Source of the DNA: Agapetus fuscipes
Lineage: Eukaryota > Arthropoda > Insecta > Trichoptera > Glossosomatidae
DNA: 64,000 nucleotides
Direction: 5' to 3'
NCBI GenBank assembly: GCA_951799405.1
Contig: OX637338.1
Span: 806,001-870,000 of the forward strand
Positions within the stretch are counted from its first letter, which is position 1, and each line of letters opens with the position of its first letter. The notes beneath the pieces are model-generated. The model had not been told where the DNA came from. It searched no databases and was given only the letters and a program-made list of their open reading frames with translations. The translations under genes were made by a program, and so were the position numbers. Shown piece by piece: positions 50,433 through 62,460 of the stretch.

Positions 50433-50640
50433 CCGGTCCGGTCGAAAGCTCAGTCGGTAGAGTGCTTGCATTCCATGCCGAGAGCAAGGGTTCCAATCCC
50501 ACCGAGGGTGTCAGAAATGTTTCGATGCTTATTTCAAACGCGAAATATGAGTAGGTACAAGGTTTACTTAGCTTTCACAAGAAATAAGCAACAGCCCTAT
50601 CAGGAGCTGAGAAACTTCCACTTCAATTGCAGTGTCTGGC
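50433..50640 (+). repeat. SINE head 2 plus 3' region
   Basis: GGTCGAAAGCTCAGTCGGTA and GGGTTCCAATCCCACCGAG are the A and B boxes. CTTTCACAAGAAATAAGCAA belongs to the 3' region. Confidence 0.75.
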
Positions 50641-50842
50641 GTAAGACTGACCCCTTTACCTTTTTTAAATAGTTAAATAGGTTCCACTCGCATGCTACGC
50701 CTTTGAGGAAAGCGCGGTAAGAAGTTACACTATATGAGTAGCTAAGTAGCGCTAATAGCGTTAGTGATGTCTGTCCAAGATAGAGATATACCTTTCCATC
50801 AAGGACGTGTCTACTCCGCATTCCAACCGTGGGAAGAAGCTA

Positions 50843-51185
50843 TATGGGATTTTTTCTGTTTCCAGAAAAGTATATATTACTTTACGCAAAGCGCTACTAA
50901 CCGAGAACTATCACATACCGAGAGGTATCCCCGAAGGGTTCGTATGTGTCCCCTACTTATATTTTTTTACAAGTAAGGGGCCCGACGTCAACCGCTTCAA
51001 CTGATGTGGAGGTTTCCTAGCGCCCAGGAGTTCGGGAGCAGTTTCTTATTTCTTGTGAACGCTGAGTTAACCTTGCCGGTATTTTATTTTGAGTTTGAAA
51101 TAAACACAGAAACTGCTCATTTCTCACACCCATGGTGCGGAACGAACCCTAGTCGTCGGCATGGACTGCAACTGAGCTTGTCCTG
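50843..51185 (-). repeat. SINE 3' region, reverse
   Basis: CCCCGAAGGGTTCGTATGTG through TTTCTTGTGAACGCTGAG matches the 3' region of the dimeric SINE, diverged. Confidence 0.65.
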
Positions 51186-51297
51186 ACTATTAATTATAAT
51201 TTATAATACAACATTATATATAATAAAGTTACAAATATGTCTAAACATTTAATATACATTTTTAATGATATTACTGTTAACGCAGTGAAAGTCCATT

Positions 51298-51430
51298 GCA
51301 TTTTTTTTTATAATTTCAATAGAAAAAACAAAGTTTTAATTCGCTTGTATTTATTTTTTGCTCAAAAGTTTTCGCCTTATAAAAGGCATTTTCAGAAGCA
51401 TAATTGTTATAAATATATATTTTTTGCCTG
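51298..51430 (+). repeat. foldback family F, single arm
   Basis: AAAGTTTTAATTCGCTTGTA and TTTTCGCCTTATAAAAGGCA match one arm of the 27783-27994 hairpin. Confidence 0.65.
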
Positions 51431-52329
51431 ATTGCTAAACCAAATAAAATTTAATGATAACTTGGTATTTTCTATTGAATTCATACAAAAAAAATATATT
51501 TTTAATATTCATATTGAAAGCATGCTCACAAGCAAACACGGGTAAATTTGCGATCACAAGTGCTTTTAAACACTGTGATATGATCTGTTAAGAATATTTG
51601 ATAAGCACTTTAGCTGCTCTTTTGGCATGGCGTTTGCCTTGGTTTCCTGTAAATGTAAACAAGTCAGCTCTGCAACTCATATTTTTGTAATTATCAAAGG
51701 CCCCGCATTTTATATATTTTATACAGCGACTTGTATTTATTTACAGACAACTTTATGGCAGCTTTCATCTTTAGAATTAAACGAGAATATTTTATGTTGA
51801 ATACACGCAGTTCAACTTATTCGATGTATGATTTTTGTACTCTTAGAGTTAATTAACAGGAAATCAGAATTGAGCAAAAAATTAAATGGATGTAAGGACG
51901 CTTAACATCTATAAACTGTATGCAATCCAAATTGCAAGGACGCTATGGCCAAGCGAGTCAAAATGGTGGCTTTGAATGATGTAAAGATTTTATCACAATA
52001 TCGTCCTTCTGTACAAGTGGAGCTATTGCTCATCTATGGAAGCATCACCGAAGGTCAATAAATATACCTACAACCTTCGACCTCGAGAAAACAACAATAA
52101 TTCAACAGTTCGTGTTTCTTCTCTGTAGAAGACACACGCCTCCTGAAGACGTCGTATATAACTCTGACGAAACGTAGAGAAAATCTTTCTTTTCTTTCCA
52201 CGGCCAGTAACATCCGTTTTTTTTATTCCAAAAAATTTGAATAATGTGTTATAAATATCCATATCGTTTTGAGTCCCTTCAGCCCACTTGACGAAACATT
52301 TGAAACCGAATTTACAGATGTCATTAGTT
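51431..52329. other. mostly unrecognised; family A remnant at 51505-51560
   Basis: ATTCATATTGAAAGCATGCT is a short reverse family A remnant. The rest shows no match. Confidence 0.4.
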
Positions 52330-52540
52330 CCTTGACTTCAAGGTTAGTATAAGGCTGATATCTAAGCTGTTAAAACTTAGTTCGCTTTTGCCAATGCCAC
52401 CTCTGTTTTAGGGAAAGGCGGCAGGAGTTGCAAGGTGTACATGCATGTGAGGTTTGCTTTATTTTGTAAGTACACGTGCAGCATGTGTAAACGTTAATTA
52501 ACACGTTTCTGCCTGTGGGCGTCTAAAATCTAAATCTAAG
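52330..52540 (+). repeat. family A element, diverged, 3' end lost
   Basis: CCTTGACTTCAAGGTTAGTA start. The TTTGCAACTTAGATTA end is missing after GCCTGTGGGCG. Confidence 0.8.
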
Positions 52541-53416
52541 CAAATAGTTAAAAATAAAATATCGTAAGTGTAAATTGTGTTTTTAAAATGTTGGGATATG
52601 AAAAAGAAAAAGGCAGCAGCGAAGCATTATTTCGCAGAACCACCTGTAAAGAAATAAGGAATGAAAATATAATAATGCCAGTCAGTCGTAAATTCAGACT
52701 ACGTTTGTAGACAACTAACTACAGGTGTCTGTCTACGCTATCTGGCGTAGAGCGTCTACGTCTTGTTTATTTGGATAACAGCTACGATTCTTATTCACAC
52801 CGTAGACACCTTTTTATGTGTAAATAAATGTTTGAGAAAGTAGTCGGTATGAAGTTATATCACACAATTTAAAAAGAAAGTATTATATAGATACTAGCAG
52901 ACCAATCCGCGCTCTCGCGCGGATGGCTGCTAGCTGCCTATGGCTTCGCCATAATTGTTTGCCCATATATACTTTATTTCATTGAATGCTTTAAGATAAT
53001 ACAATTTAATAAATTATGTGATAAAAAGGTAATTAAATTCTTTTCATGTTCCAAATATCTTTAATCCACGAAAGACGAATTTAAGTTAAATAGCCTGCCT
53101 ACTCGTGCTGCGCACGATAACGGCATTTTAGTTTGAAGTCCGGCTTCGCCAGCACACTTTACCCCTGCTCTGATTTTTAAAAGATCCATGAGAACTGACC
53201 AACAACAACAACAAAAAGTGGACAATTTTATGGTAGAATCCCAGGCCTGATTGTGCTTCTTCCTATTGTTGTGCAGGTGCTGAAGTCTTTATCCTGCTTT
53301 TTATTTCTGCTCTTTACTTTTCTGGTGATGGTTTATAATGATGCTCGACCCGTTCATTATCATTTAAGTGTACAACTTGTCTTTTCTGCTCTTTTTCGTT
53401 TTGCTGGTAGTAGTAA
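52541..53416. other. mostly unrecognised
   Basis: The TATATAGATACTAGCAGACC stretch at 52886-52905 resembles the ends of the repeat at 11970. No exon. Confidence 0.35.
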
Positions 53417-53592
53417 TCCTGTTTCAGGGAATGTCGGCAAGAGTTGCAGGGCTTATGTTCATTTGAGGTTTGGATTTTATTTGTAAGTTCACAATCAGCA
53501 TTTGTAAGCGCGAACTACACGTGTTTGTTTGTGGGCATACATCTGAGAGCTTTGAATGAATATATCCTTGCAACTTAGATTACAGATTATAG
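53417..53592 (+). repeat. family A element, 5'-truncated
   Basis: Starts inside the CCTGTTTCAGGGAATGTCGG box and ends GCAACTTAGATTACAG. Confidence 0.88.
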
Positions 53593-53999
53593 TATCTTAA
53601 GCGTACCTGTGTTGCTTGCAATTGTCTTATAGTGGCATGAAACATGACTGCGTTTGCCATACGGCATTGTTTTGTTGGTACTGGTGCTTTGGTTTTTAGA
53701 TTGTTCCAGCTGCTCTTATTGTCATGAAATGCCTTCAAACTGCTCGTCCTGCTCTGAATAATCTTTTGACATCTTAAAACTGCTTGTGATACTTTTCACG
53801 ATATTTTAGTGTCTGATACTGCTTGGTACCTGAAGATACCTTAAAATGCCTAAACTCACAATCTACAAAAAATCTAAGTATGGGAAAACGTTCGACCCAT
53901 CGACAGAACTCTAAGAAAAAAATGAGTTTTGAAAATTAAAAAAAAAAAACTTTTTAACTTTTTTTATTTTTATATATAAGACACTTTGTATGAATTTTT

Positions 54000-54800
54000 A
54001 CTTTTTAAATATTTTTTCAAAGAAATTTGCCGTAGAAAAAAAGTTTCTTCCAACATTTTTGGGGTTTACTAAAATGCATTTTAAATACGAGTATGAGGCC
54101 TAGACATTCAAAATGGCCGCCTGCAGAGCAATGTATTTTTTTAGTTGGTATCGCGGGTATGCAAAATATACACTTGGCGGGATTGTCCTATTACATATCA
54201 TTACATTTCGCTAAATTATAATTGTTTGTGTAGCATCAAAACACTTGATTTTTTTACTTATAAATTTGACTTTTTTGTGAAAATCAGGTTGTTCAAAATT
54301 TTGTTGGAAAAAAATTGTCATTGAAAAAAGTTTTCTTTCAAAAAATGTTAGCATTAGCCAAACAAACTCAATTATTGAGAATGAGCTTCCATAATTTTAA
54401 AATGGACGCCAGCAGACCTCTGAATATTAGAGAAACCAAAAAAAATGTATGGCAGCTACTCTTAAAACTTCATGTATTTTGTTGTATTTTTAAAAATATG
54501 TAAGTCTGTTTATGTGCAGGTGGCATGCTTAATTTCAATGTTCCAACTTAATGCATGCGCCCGTTGTGCCACCTGAAAGTTATTGTTTTTTATTTTTTTC
54601 TATGTAGGTATTTACAAATTTTGTTTGAAGAATTTACTTTTTGCGAAAAAGTTTCTTCTAAAAGTTGTTAAAATTACTGAGAAGCATGACTGTTTCGAAT
54701 ATCAAGCCTGTAAATTTAAAATGGCCGCCAGCGGCAAGATTTCAATTTTCAGTCTGTATCGCAGGTATGCGAAATATGCACGTGACGTCATTCGGACCCT
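54000..54800 (+). repeat. three diverged ~300-bp units upstream of the LINE
   Basis: A-rich blocks with GAAAAA..GTTTCTTC precede AAAATGGCCGCC, AAAATGGACGCC and AAAATGGCCGCC, with ATGs at 54113, 54402 and 54721 (spacing 289 and 319). GGTATGCAAAATATACAC after the first and GGTATGCGAAATATGCACG after the third strengthen the match. Confidence 0.55.
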
Positions 54801-54839
54801 AACAGTTGTTTAGCCACTGACACTTTATGGGGGCATGCA

Positions 54840-57395
54840 AAATTTCGGCATCGTGCTGCGAACGGTCTGGGCGCCTATAATGGTACTGCAGACAAGAATG
54901 AGGAAGAAATTGAGGCTTTTTATGAAGACGTCACTGGCGTACTAAAGCTGACTAAGCATGAAGAGGTCACCATTGTCATGGGAGATTTTAACTCAAAAGT
55001 AGGAGCAGGAGTACCCAATGATGTTATGGGAGCATGGGGCCTGGGTGAGAGAAACGAGAGAGGTGAAAGAATGATTCGTTTCTGCCAAGAGGAGGGATTT
55101 ATGATAATGAACACCTTCTACCAGCTCCCAGCAAGAAGACTATATACTTGGAAGTCACCAAGGGATCAAGATGAGCACATAGTACGCAACCAGATTGACT
55201 ACATGCTGATAAATAAAAGATTCAAAAATGCAATCACGTCTGTAAAAACATATCCTGGAGCTGATATTGGATCCGACCATAGTTTACTAATGGGGAAAAT
55301 TCTACTAAAACTGAAAAAAGTACCCAAAAAAGTCAAGAAAATTGCAACAGACCCAAGACTACTCAAGGAACAAAACATCAAAGAAAAGGTGCGAAATGAA
55401 CTGGAAAACGGAATACAAAACCTATCTGAGGTATCTGAGGTGGAACAATTGTGGAATGGCTTAAAGGATACTATGTGTAAGACCAGTGAAAAATATCTGA
55501 AGACTGCAAAACGAGCACACAAAGAATGGATCACAGATGATATTTTATCCTTAATGGAGGAGAGAAGAAAATGGTTACCAAGGGATCGTCAGAAATATAG
55601 GGAAGTACACAAAGAAATCCAGAAAAAGATCCGAGAAGCAAAACAAAAGCTGGAAGAGGAGCGATGCACTGAAATGGAAGACCTTGATAACAGGCACGAC
55701 ACCTTCAATCTCCATAAAAGGATCAAGGAATCAATAAAACAGGGTAGAGGAAGACCCCTTACACAGCTAATGCATAACAATGGTAATTTAGCAGTGACCA
55801 TAGATGAAAAAAAGGTGCTATGGGAGACATATGTTGAAGAGCTATATATGGATACACGTAACGAGAGACATGGTGTTGAAATAGCAATGGACGGCTCCCA
55901 GATCCTACAAGATGAGGTTGAGTATGCTATCAAGCAAATAAAAAATGGGAAAGCACCCGGTCCAGACAACATCCACGGGGAGATTCTGAAGTTAATGGAA
56001 GGAAATGCACTCAAAAAGATTACATTGCTATTCAACAAAGTGTATGAAAGTGGTAATCTGCCAGAGGATTGGTTAAAATCCTACTTCATCACTATACCAA
56101 AGAATATTAATGCTAAAAAATGTGAAGAACATCGAACAATAAGCTTAATGAGTCATGTGATGAAATCTTTCCTGAAAATTATACTAAAGAGAATATACCA
56201 ACAGTGTGACCAACAGTTATCAGCCGAACAGTTTGGTTTTAGGAACGGCTTTGGCACACGAGATGCTCTGTTTGGATTACAGGTTTTAGTGCAACGTTGT
56301 CTCGATATGAATAAAGATGTTTATGTTTGCTTTATTGACTACGAAAAGGCCTTTGACAGAGTGAGACACGACAAGCTGATCAGTATACTGAAAGACATTG
56401 GGATAGACGATAAAAACACTCGCATTATTGCTAATATATATTGGCAGCAAACTGCTTCAGTGCTTGTAGAGAGTTCAGAGACCAGACAAATACCCATCAG
56501 AAGAGGAGTTAGACAGGGATGCGTACTGTCACCAACACTTTTTAACCTATATTCAGAAAGGATCATGGCGCAAGCACTTCATGAGGCTAGGGAAGGCATT
56601 GTTGTCAACGGGCAGCTGGTAAACAACCTGCGGTATGCCGATGACACAGTCCTACTCGCTGACACTCAGGCGGATCTGCAAACATTGTTGACCAGAATAA
56701 ATGTCGCTAGCAAAGAAGCTGGCATTAACATTAACTTTAAGAAGACCAAGGTCATGGTTATCAGCAGAAACACAAACGCCTCCGTACATGTAGAACTAGA
56801 TGGCGAAAGCATTGAAAGATGCACTAGTTACAGGTACCTGGGATGTGTGGTCAACGAAAAGTGGGACATGTGTCAAGAAGTCAGAAGCAGACTAGAGCAA
56901 GCCCGAAATGTCTTCGCTAAAATGAGCAAATTACTGTTGTGCCGAAATTTAAGCCTTGAACTCCGGAAGCGCATAGTGAGGTGCTACGTTTTCCCAATCG
57001 CTCTGTATGGTATGGAGGGATGGACTCTCACGCAGGCACTGGAGAGACGTATTGAAGCATTCGAGATGTGTTTATACCGAAAAATGCTTCGGATCTCTTG
57101 GCGTGATCGAGTCACCAATGAAGAAGTCCTTCAACGAATGCGCACTACAAAGGAGCTCCTGCCTACCATTAAGTAGAGAAAGCTAATGTACTTCGGTCAC
57201 ATTATGAGAAATGAGAAGTACCGTCTCCTTCATCTTATCATTCAGGGTAAGATTGAGGGGAGAAGATCTCAGGGACGCCGAAGGACATCGTGGCTGAAGA
57301 ACCTGCGACAGTGGTTCGGCAGAAGCACCAAGTCCCTATTTCGAGCCGCAGCATCAAAACTCAAAATAGCTATGATGATCGCCGATCTTCGTTAG
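54840..57395 (+). pseudogene. RTE-type LINE: endonuclease/reverse transcriptase, nearly intact
   Basis: The longest non-host coding region. The open part (54978-57176) encodes 732 residues. M-G-D-F-N (1-5) and S-D-H-S-L (99-103) belong to the apurinic-type endonuclease. G-K-A-P-G-P-D (324-330), F-I-D-Y-E-K-A-F-D (452-460), G-V-R-Q-G-C-V-L-S-P (510-519) and Y-A-D-D (553-556) are RT motifs. After the TAG at 57174 the same frame continues to 57395 with Y-F-G-H-I-M-R-N and G-R-R-R-T-S-W-L-K-N-L, the usual C-terminal tail. Upstream, V-W-A-P at about 54870 is one frame off, so a frameshift lies near 54876 and the first part of the endonuclease is missing. It is old enough to be dead, but RT residues are kept. 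Confidence 0.92.
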
Positions 57396-57399
57396 AAGT

Positions 57400-57482
57400 G
57401 GCACAAGAAGAAGAAGAAGAATGGTACAAATATACAAACACACAAACAAACAAACAAACAAACAAACAAACAAACAAACACC
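57400..57482 (+). repeat. LINE tail and (CAAA)n microsatellite
   Basis: GAAGAAGAAGAAGAATGG follows the LINE stop and is its probable tail. About nine CAAA units follow at 57440-57480. Confidence 0.8.
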
Positions 57483-57851
57483 AAAAATTCTGGAATCTAG
57501 CGTTAGTTCAGTTTATCAAGAGGAACACTTTTTAGAAAAACATTTTTGCAAATTCGAAAAAAACAGACGCAAATACCCCTTCCTTTTTTATATATAAGAT
57601 GAAACAAAACTATTGAACTAAGTACAAAAATATATACATAAAAAAGTGTTAACTATCAAAAAATAATAGAATAAAAAGTTAGTAAAAGTATAAACAAACT
57701 ATATTATAAAAATATATAAAATTGTTGAATTTTAAAAATTCAATCAATCTTATCAATGAAGTATTTATTATTCAAGGCCAACTCGTACCTACTAAGACCA
57801 TTACAGTGTTATTTTTATAAGAATTGCCCAGACGTTGAATATGATCCATAC

Positions 57852-58096
57852 CAGAGGTTTCCAAACTTTTATTTCTCATAGATCACTTCAAAAAATTTTA
57901 GGGTTCCGGTAGACCCCCTAAAAATTGTTGCGCGGGGGGGGGGTAGCCACGCAATTTGATAGATGGGTGGCCACAGTTTGTACAATTTTTCATAGACCCC
58001 CTCTTACAACTTGTAGAGCCCCATTTTTATGCCACGTCAATGAAGACCCCCATCGAGTATCCCATGGGTCGATATCGACCACTTTGGGAATCACTG
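57852..58096 (+). mobile_element. hAT-type MITE, 245 bp
   Basis: Termini CAGAGGTTTCCAAACTT and CACTTTGGGAATCACTG. TSD ATCCATAC and ATCTATAC (7 of 8). Confidence 0.9.
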
Positions 58097-58370
58097 ATCT
58101 ATACAATTATTACTTTTGAAAAGCGTCAGTAAATTACTAATTTTTAATGTATTCACTTTTTCATATTCATAATTGTTTGACAGTAGAAGTAAATGGATGA
58201 TAATATGTAGTGACTTTACTCAGTTAAAACATCTTCTTTTGATGCAGAACTTTTGACCTCCTCAACATTCATCAATCTCCTCAAGCACGATATTATGTTT
58301 TTCCAGTCTGCAGATTTCAGTCATTTTATTTTAATTTTTAGATTTAGATTTCACGATCTATTCAATCATA

Positions 58371-58581
58371 TCTAATCTAATCTAAGTTACGAAGATAATT
58401 AACATTAGGGATAGCGATGGGCATGCCGCATGTGAACTTACAACATAAAAAACCAATACCTCAAATGAACATACACCCTGCAACTCTTGCCCACCTTCCC
58501 TGAAACAGGGGTGACATTGGCAACGTAAAGTAATGTCTAAAGCATGGGTGGTCCGCCGTATATCAACCAATGAGTTAAGGA
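58371..58581 (-). repeat. family A element, internally deleted
   Basis: Both ends present. About 40 bp around CCCACAAGCAGACACG are missing. Confidence 0.85.
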
Positions 58582-59818
58582 ACAAAGAAATTTATATTTA
58601 ACAAAAAAAAAACATATCAGTCCATGGATCCTGAGTTGAGGACGTCCGTCTGTCTTTCCATCTTTTAAGAGGTTTTCTTTCTAGCTGGCGTAGACCCATT
58701 TTTTATCTCTTTAGCTATAAAATGGGCTAGTATTTCCTTACTTATTATACGGATATCTTTAGATTTTTACTAAATATATATCTTTCCTGAATTGATCTGC
58801 CCCATTTCATTCTGTCTTCAGTTTCACAAGCGTTCTCAATCTTTTCTCAACTTGGAATTTTGCTGAAAACTTTTATACGAAGCCTTTAATTAATTATCAA
58901 ACCAAGTATTTCGTTTGCAAGAAGTTTACATAACTTTCATTTGTCCTAACTATCACCAGTAGCTTTAGTAAAAGAGGCTAAGATAACGAAGATTAATTAA
59001 ATCAAAGTGATTGTTGTAAACAGAAGGAGTGGTAATTTGAAAATAAATCTAATAAAAAGCTCTTTAATTGAAAGAAAATGAAATTATTCATAGAAAAAGC
59101 TCTTAGTCAGTCTCAAGATTTCAGAACTGAAAGAGATTCATAAACAAAAATCAATTTTAAAGCCAAAACCGATCAAACTCAATATTTGTTTTTTTGTTAA
59201 CAAATTAAAAAGAATTAAACAGTGTTTATTTGCATTTAAAAAATATATAATTTTGTATTTCTGTCAAATTTTTAACCTCTCAATTTTAAAAGTTATATAT
59301 TTTTATTCTTGATATCCGATAGTTTCTGTTAAAGTTACTGCGAGCTCCATAACAAGGCTGGTTTTCTCAAACATTTTCCAGAATTCTTTCTTGCCCGTGA
59401 CAAAGTGAATTTCATTTCATACTGCTTCCCTTATTTCCGATAACCCTCAATTTACTCCAATCTTTTACATTACCTCGTCGCTTCAAGTCCTCCTGCGAAG
59501 AGGTACACGAATGGAGGAGTTTATCTTGGGAAATGGAAGCCAGTACACCGAGCGAATTTTTTTTTATAAAACAAATATACAGGAAACTGAAACAGTGCCT
59601 CTACTGAGCGTTTTAATTTCTATTCATTTTCTGTAAAATGCTATTTTTGAGTTTAAATGTAAGACTATATACTTGGAGCACAGGCTGGATCAGTGCATCT
59701 TATATCGTCACCCAGTGCTTGTTTGGCTTATCTACCATTTCATTAAAAGATGACCTTTCAATGAAAATGTCTTAAGAATCACATTCCACACAATCTTAAC
59801 CTAGAAAACAAGCAGTAA
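58582..59818. other. no recognised feature
   Basis: AT-rich intron sequence without exon or repeat match. Confidence 0.4.
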
Positions 59819-60095
59819 GGATCGGTCCATAGTCCAGTGGTAACACTTCAGACTCGTAAATCGGAGATATGTGGGTTCGAATCTCGGCGGATCACAAAAA
59901 ATATACCATTTATATTTTCAAATTTGCTCTTCGCTGGGTTGAAAGATTCATTAAACTTTACCAAAGACCGGTCATCAAAAGGTCCATCCAGCCTTACAGC
60001 AACTGGGTCTTGCTTGAGAATGGGCGCTTTCTACAGCGACGACCAAGCTCGCAGAGGGCTCTTGAGGTGTAATACACACAAAACCAGCGCTCACA
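59819..60095 (+). repeat. tRNA-headed SINE, monomer, well preserved
   Basis: GGTCCATAGTCCAGTGGTAA and GTGGGTTCGAATCTCGGCG are the Pol III boxes. The body and CTCTTGAGGTGTAATACAC 3' segment are complete. Confidence 0.9.
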
Positions 60096-60329
60096 AAGAA
60101 AAACAGTCTATTTTTTTTAAGGTGGCGATATGTAGAGAGCGTGGTATCTCTCCTTGCAGAGAGTTTTGAAGTTTATTGACTAAAAATATGTGTGGAAACT
60201 GGAAAAGCGTCTGTCGTGAGCGTTTGAGTTTTCATACATTTTCGTTAGGACGCCGTGCTTGAGTTGACGTGATGTTTTGTACTAGGGGTGCTGCAGATTG
60301 CTCTCAAGTCTTCCGACGTCCCAAGTCAT

Positions 60330-60412
60330 TGCCCAGGGGCGGTGCGTGGGGAGGTGGGTGGTGTGGGGGGAGGTGGGAGGTTCAGGGGGAGGGGGGGGGA
60401 GCAGACACAATG
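60330..60412 (+). repeat. G-rich tract
   Basis: Repeated G runs (GGTGTGGGGGGAGGTGGGAGG and neighbours) give G-quadruplex potential on the + strand. Confidence 0.6.
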
Positions 60413-60505
60413 ACAGCCAGGGATATGTCCTGAAAACCAAACTTTGCTAGAAAAATAAATGTGTTCCTACGTTGTTTTTTCATTATTTATTGTGTTGTGT
60501 ATTCT

Positions 60506-60754
60506 CCTTGACTGATAGGTTGGTATGCGGCTGACCACCCATACTGTAAAAAATGGTTCACTTTGCCAATGTCACCCCTGCTTCAGGGAAGGTCGGCAAG
60601 AGTTGCAGGGCTTATGCTCATTTGAGATTGGGGTTTTTATATTGTAGGTCCACATGCAGCATGTGTAAGCGCGAAATTATGCATGTCTGCTTGTGGGAAT
60701 GCATTTAATATGAATCTCAAATGATACATATCTTTGCAGCTTAGATTTAGATTG
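60506..60754 (+). repeat. family A element
   Basis: Close to consensus, with both ends. Confidence 0.93.
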
Positions 60755-60778
60755 TGTAAACTGGCCCTTCTTATAGGT

Positions 60779-61021
60779 CCTTTAACTTATAGGTTGGTAT
60801 GAGGCTGATCATCCATGATGTAAAAAATGGTTCTCAATGTCACCCCTGTTTTAAAAAAGGTCGGCTAAAGTTGCAGGGTGTATGTTCATTTGAGATTTAG
60901 GTTTTTATATTGTAGGTCCAAATCCGGCATGTGTAAACGCGAACTTATACGTGTCTGCTTATAGGAATGCATGTTGTATGGATCTTGAATGTAATATATC
61001 TTTGCAACTTATATTATAGAT
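60779..61021 (+). repeat. family A element
   Basis: Full length with a small deletion around CACTTTGCCAATG. Head-to-tail with the previous copy. Confidence 0.88.
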
Positions 61022-61628
61022 ACATTATACATTGTATGAACTGACTGGCTATAATCCCTGAACTAAATATCCCTTAACTTATGAGTTAATATGGGTTGAC
61101 CACCCATGCTGTAAAAATGGTTCATTTCCCCAAAGCAACACCTGTTTCAGGGTCTCCGCAAGAGTTGCAGGAACTTATGTTCATTTTAAATTGGGTTTTA
61201 GCCCTTTCAGAACTGAAAAATAAAAAGTATTTTTTTTCTTTGTTTTTCTTGATAATACTCATCTAATAGACCATAGGATAATGAAAAAAATATAAAAAAA
61301 AAATTACAACATTGGGTCTTTTGGAAAAGGTACCCACACAATTGTGTGGGTCAGGATTGAAGTACTACCAAAATATACTATTGGATGATTTTTTTAGAAC
61401 TCAATATTCATGGAAATAACACAATTTTTATATTTGAAACTAACAGGTATCTTAAATTAAATCAATAATTCTGATTTCGGAACTACTGGAGATTGTGTCC
61501 ATAGTTTTGTGGCTTTGAATGTCTATCATCTGGCTCATAATTTTCAGCATCATCGTCATCATCTTCATGAGCTCATGATGAGGTGCATCCCATCAAACCG
61601 CTTCATTTCTGTGCTTTTTATTTGTAAT

Positions 61629-62460
61629 TCAATGTGCTTCTGCAACAGAGCACACATATTTGTAAATAACATGTTTGATGTTATTAAAGAATTCATCATT
61701 GTAATAGATCTTAAAATATTTTAGAGGTGTTTTTTTAGGTCTCTCTTTCAAGTTCGAGTGATCAGGATCATTTGGAAGAGAAACATCTTCAAAATCCTTT
61801 TTTTTCCATATCATGTCTCTGACTTTAGGTAAAGGAGGGTCTGGGACTTTTTTATCTGTCACAACCTCGATTGGTTGAGGCTCTGGAATTTTTAACGTCA
61901 GTCACAACCTCGATTGGTTGAGGGTCTGGGATTTTTTCGTCAGTCACAACCTCGATTGGTTGAGGGTCTGGGACTTTTTCGTCAGTCACAACCTCGATCG
62001 CATGAGGGTCTGGGACTTTTTTGTCAGTCACATCCTCGATTGGTTGAGGGTCTGGGACTTTTTTGTCAGTCACAACCTCGATTGGTTGAGGGCCTGGGAC
62101 TTTTTTGTCAGTCACAACCTCGATTGGTTGAGGGCCTGAGACTTTTTTGTCAGTCACATCCTCGATTGGTTGAGGGTCTGGGACTTTTTTGTCAGTCACA
62201 ACCTCGATTGGATGAGGGTCTGGGACTTTTTTGTCAGCCACAACCTCGATTGGTTGAGGGCCTGGGACTTTTTCGTCTGCCACAACCTCGATTGGTTGAA
62301 GGTCTGGGACTTTTTCATCTGTCACAACCTGGATTGGCTATCATCTCTCTCTTCCTCTTCAAATGTCTGAGGTGCATAAGTTTCCTAATTATCATCGTCG
62401 TCTGAATATTCCCCATCAGAATTTTCTTGTAACAGCACAATTTCCTCAAATTCTTTAATC
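61629..62460 (-). pseudogene. piggyBac-like transposase N-terminal region, frameshifted
   Basis: Reading from 62460 down: E-F-E-E-I-V-L-L-Q-E-N-S-D-G-E-Y-S-D-D-D, an in-frame stop, E-T-Y-A-P-Q-T-F-E-E-E-E-R-D-D-S, a frameshift near 62335, the 14-residue repeat block to about 61890, a second frameshift, then W-K-K-K-D-F-E-D to Y-K-Y-V-C-S-V-A-E-A-H and a stop at 61629. The repeats and lesions show it is not functional now. Confidence 0.6.
61852..62335 (-). repeat. 42-bp coding-type minisatellite, about 11 units
   Basis: The unit contains CACAACCTCGATTGGTTGAG and GGTCTGGGAC plus a T run. On the minus strand each unit encodes 14 residues of the form V-T-D-K-K-V-P-D-P-Q-P-I-E-V with conservative variation. 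42 is a multiple of three, so the frame is held through the array. Confidence 0.9.

Noticed and set aside
61914..62405. Plus-strand open frame of 163 codons (G-L-G-L-F repeats)
   Set aside because: Antisense translation of the 42-bp minisatellite. The minus-strand frame agrees with flanking transposase-like sequence.
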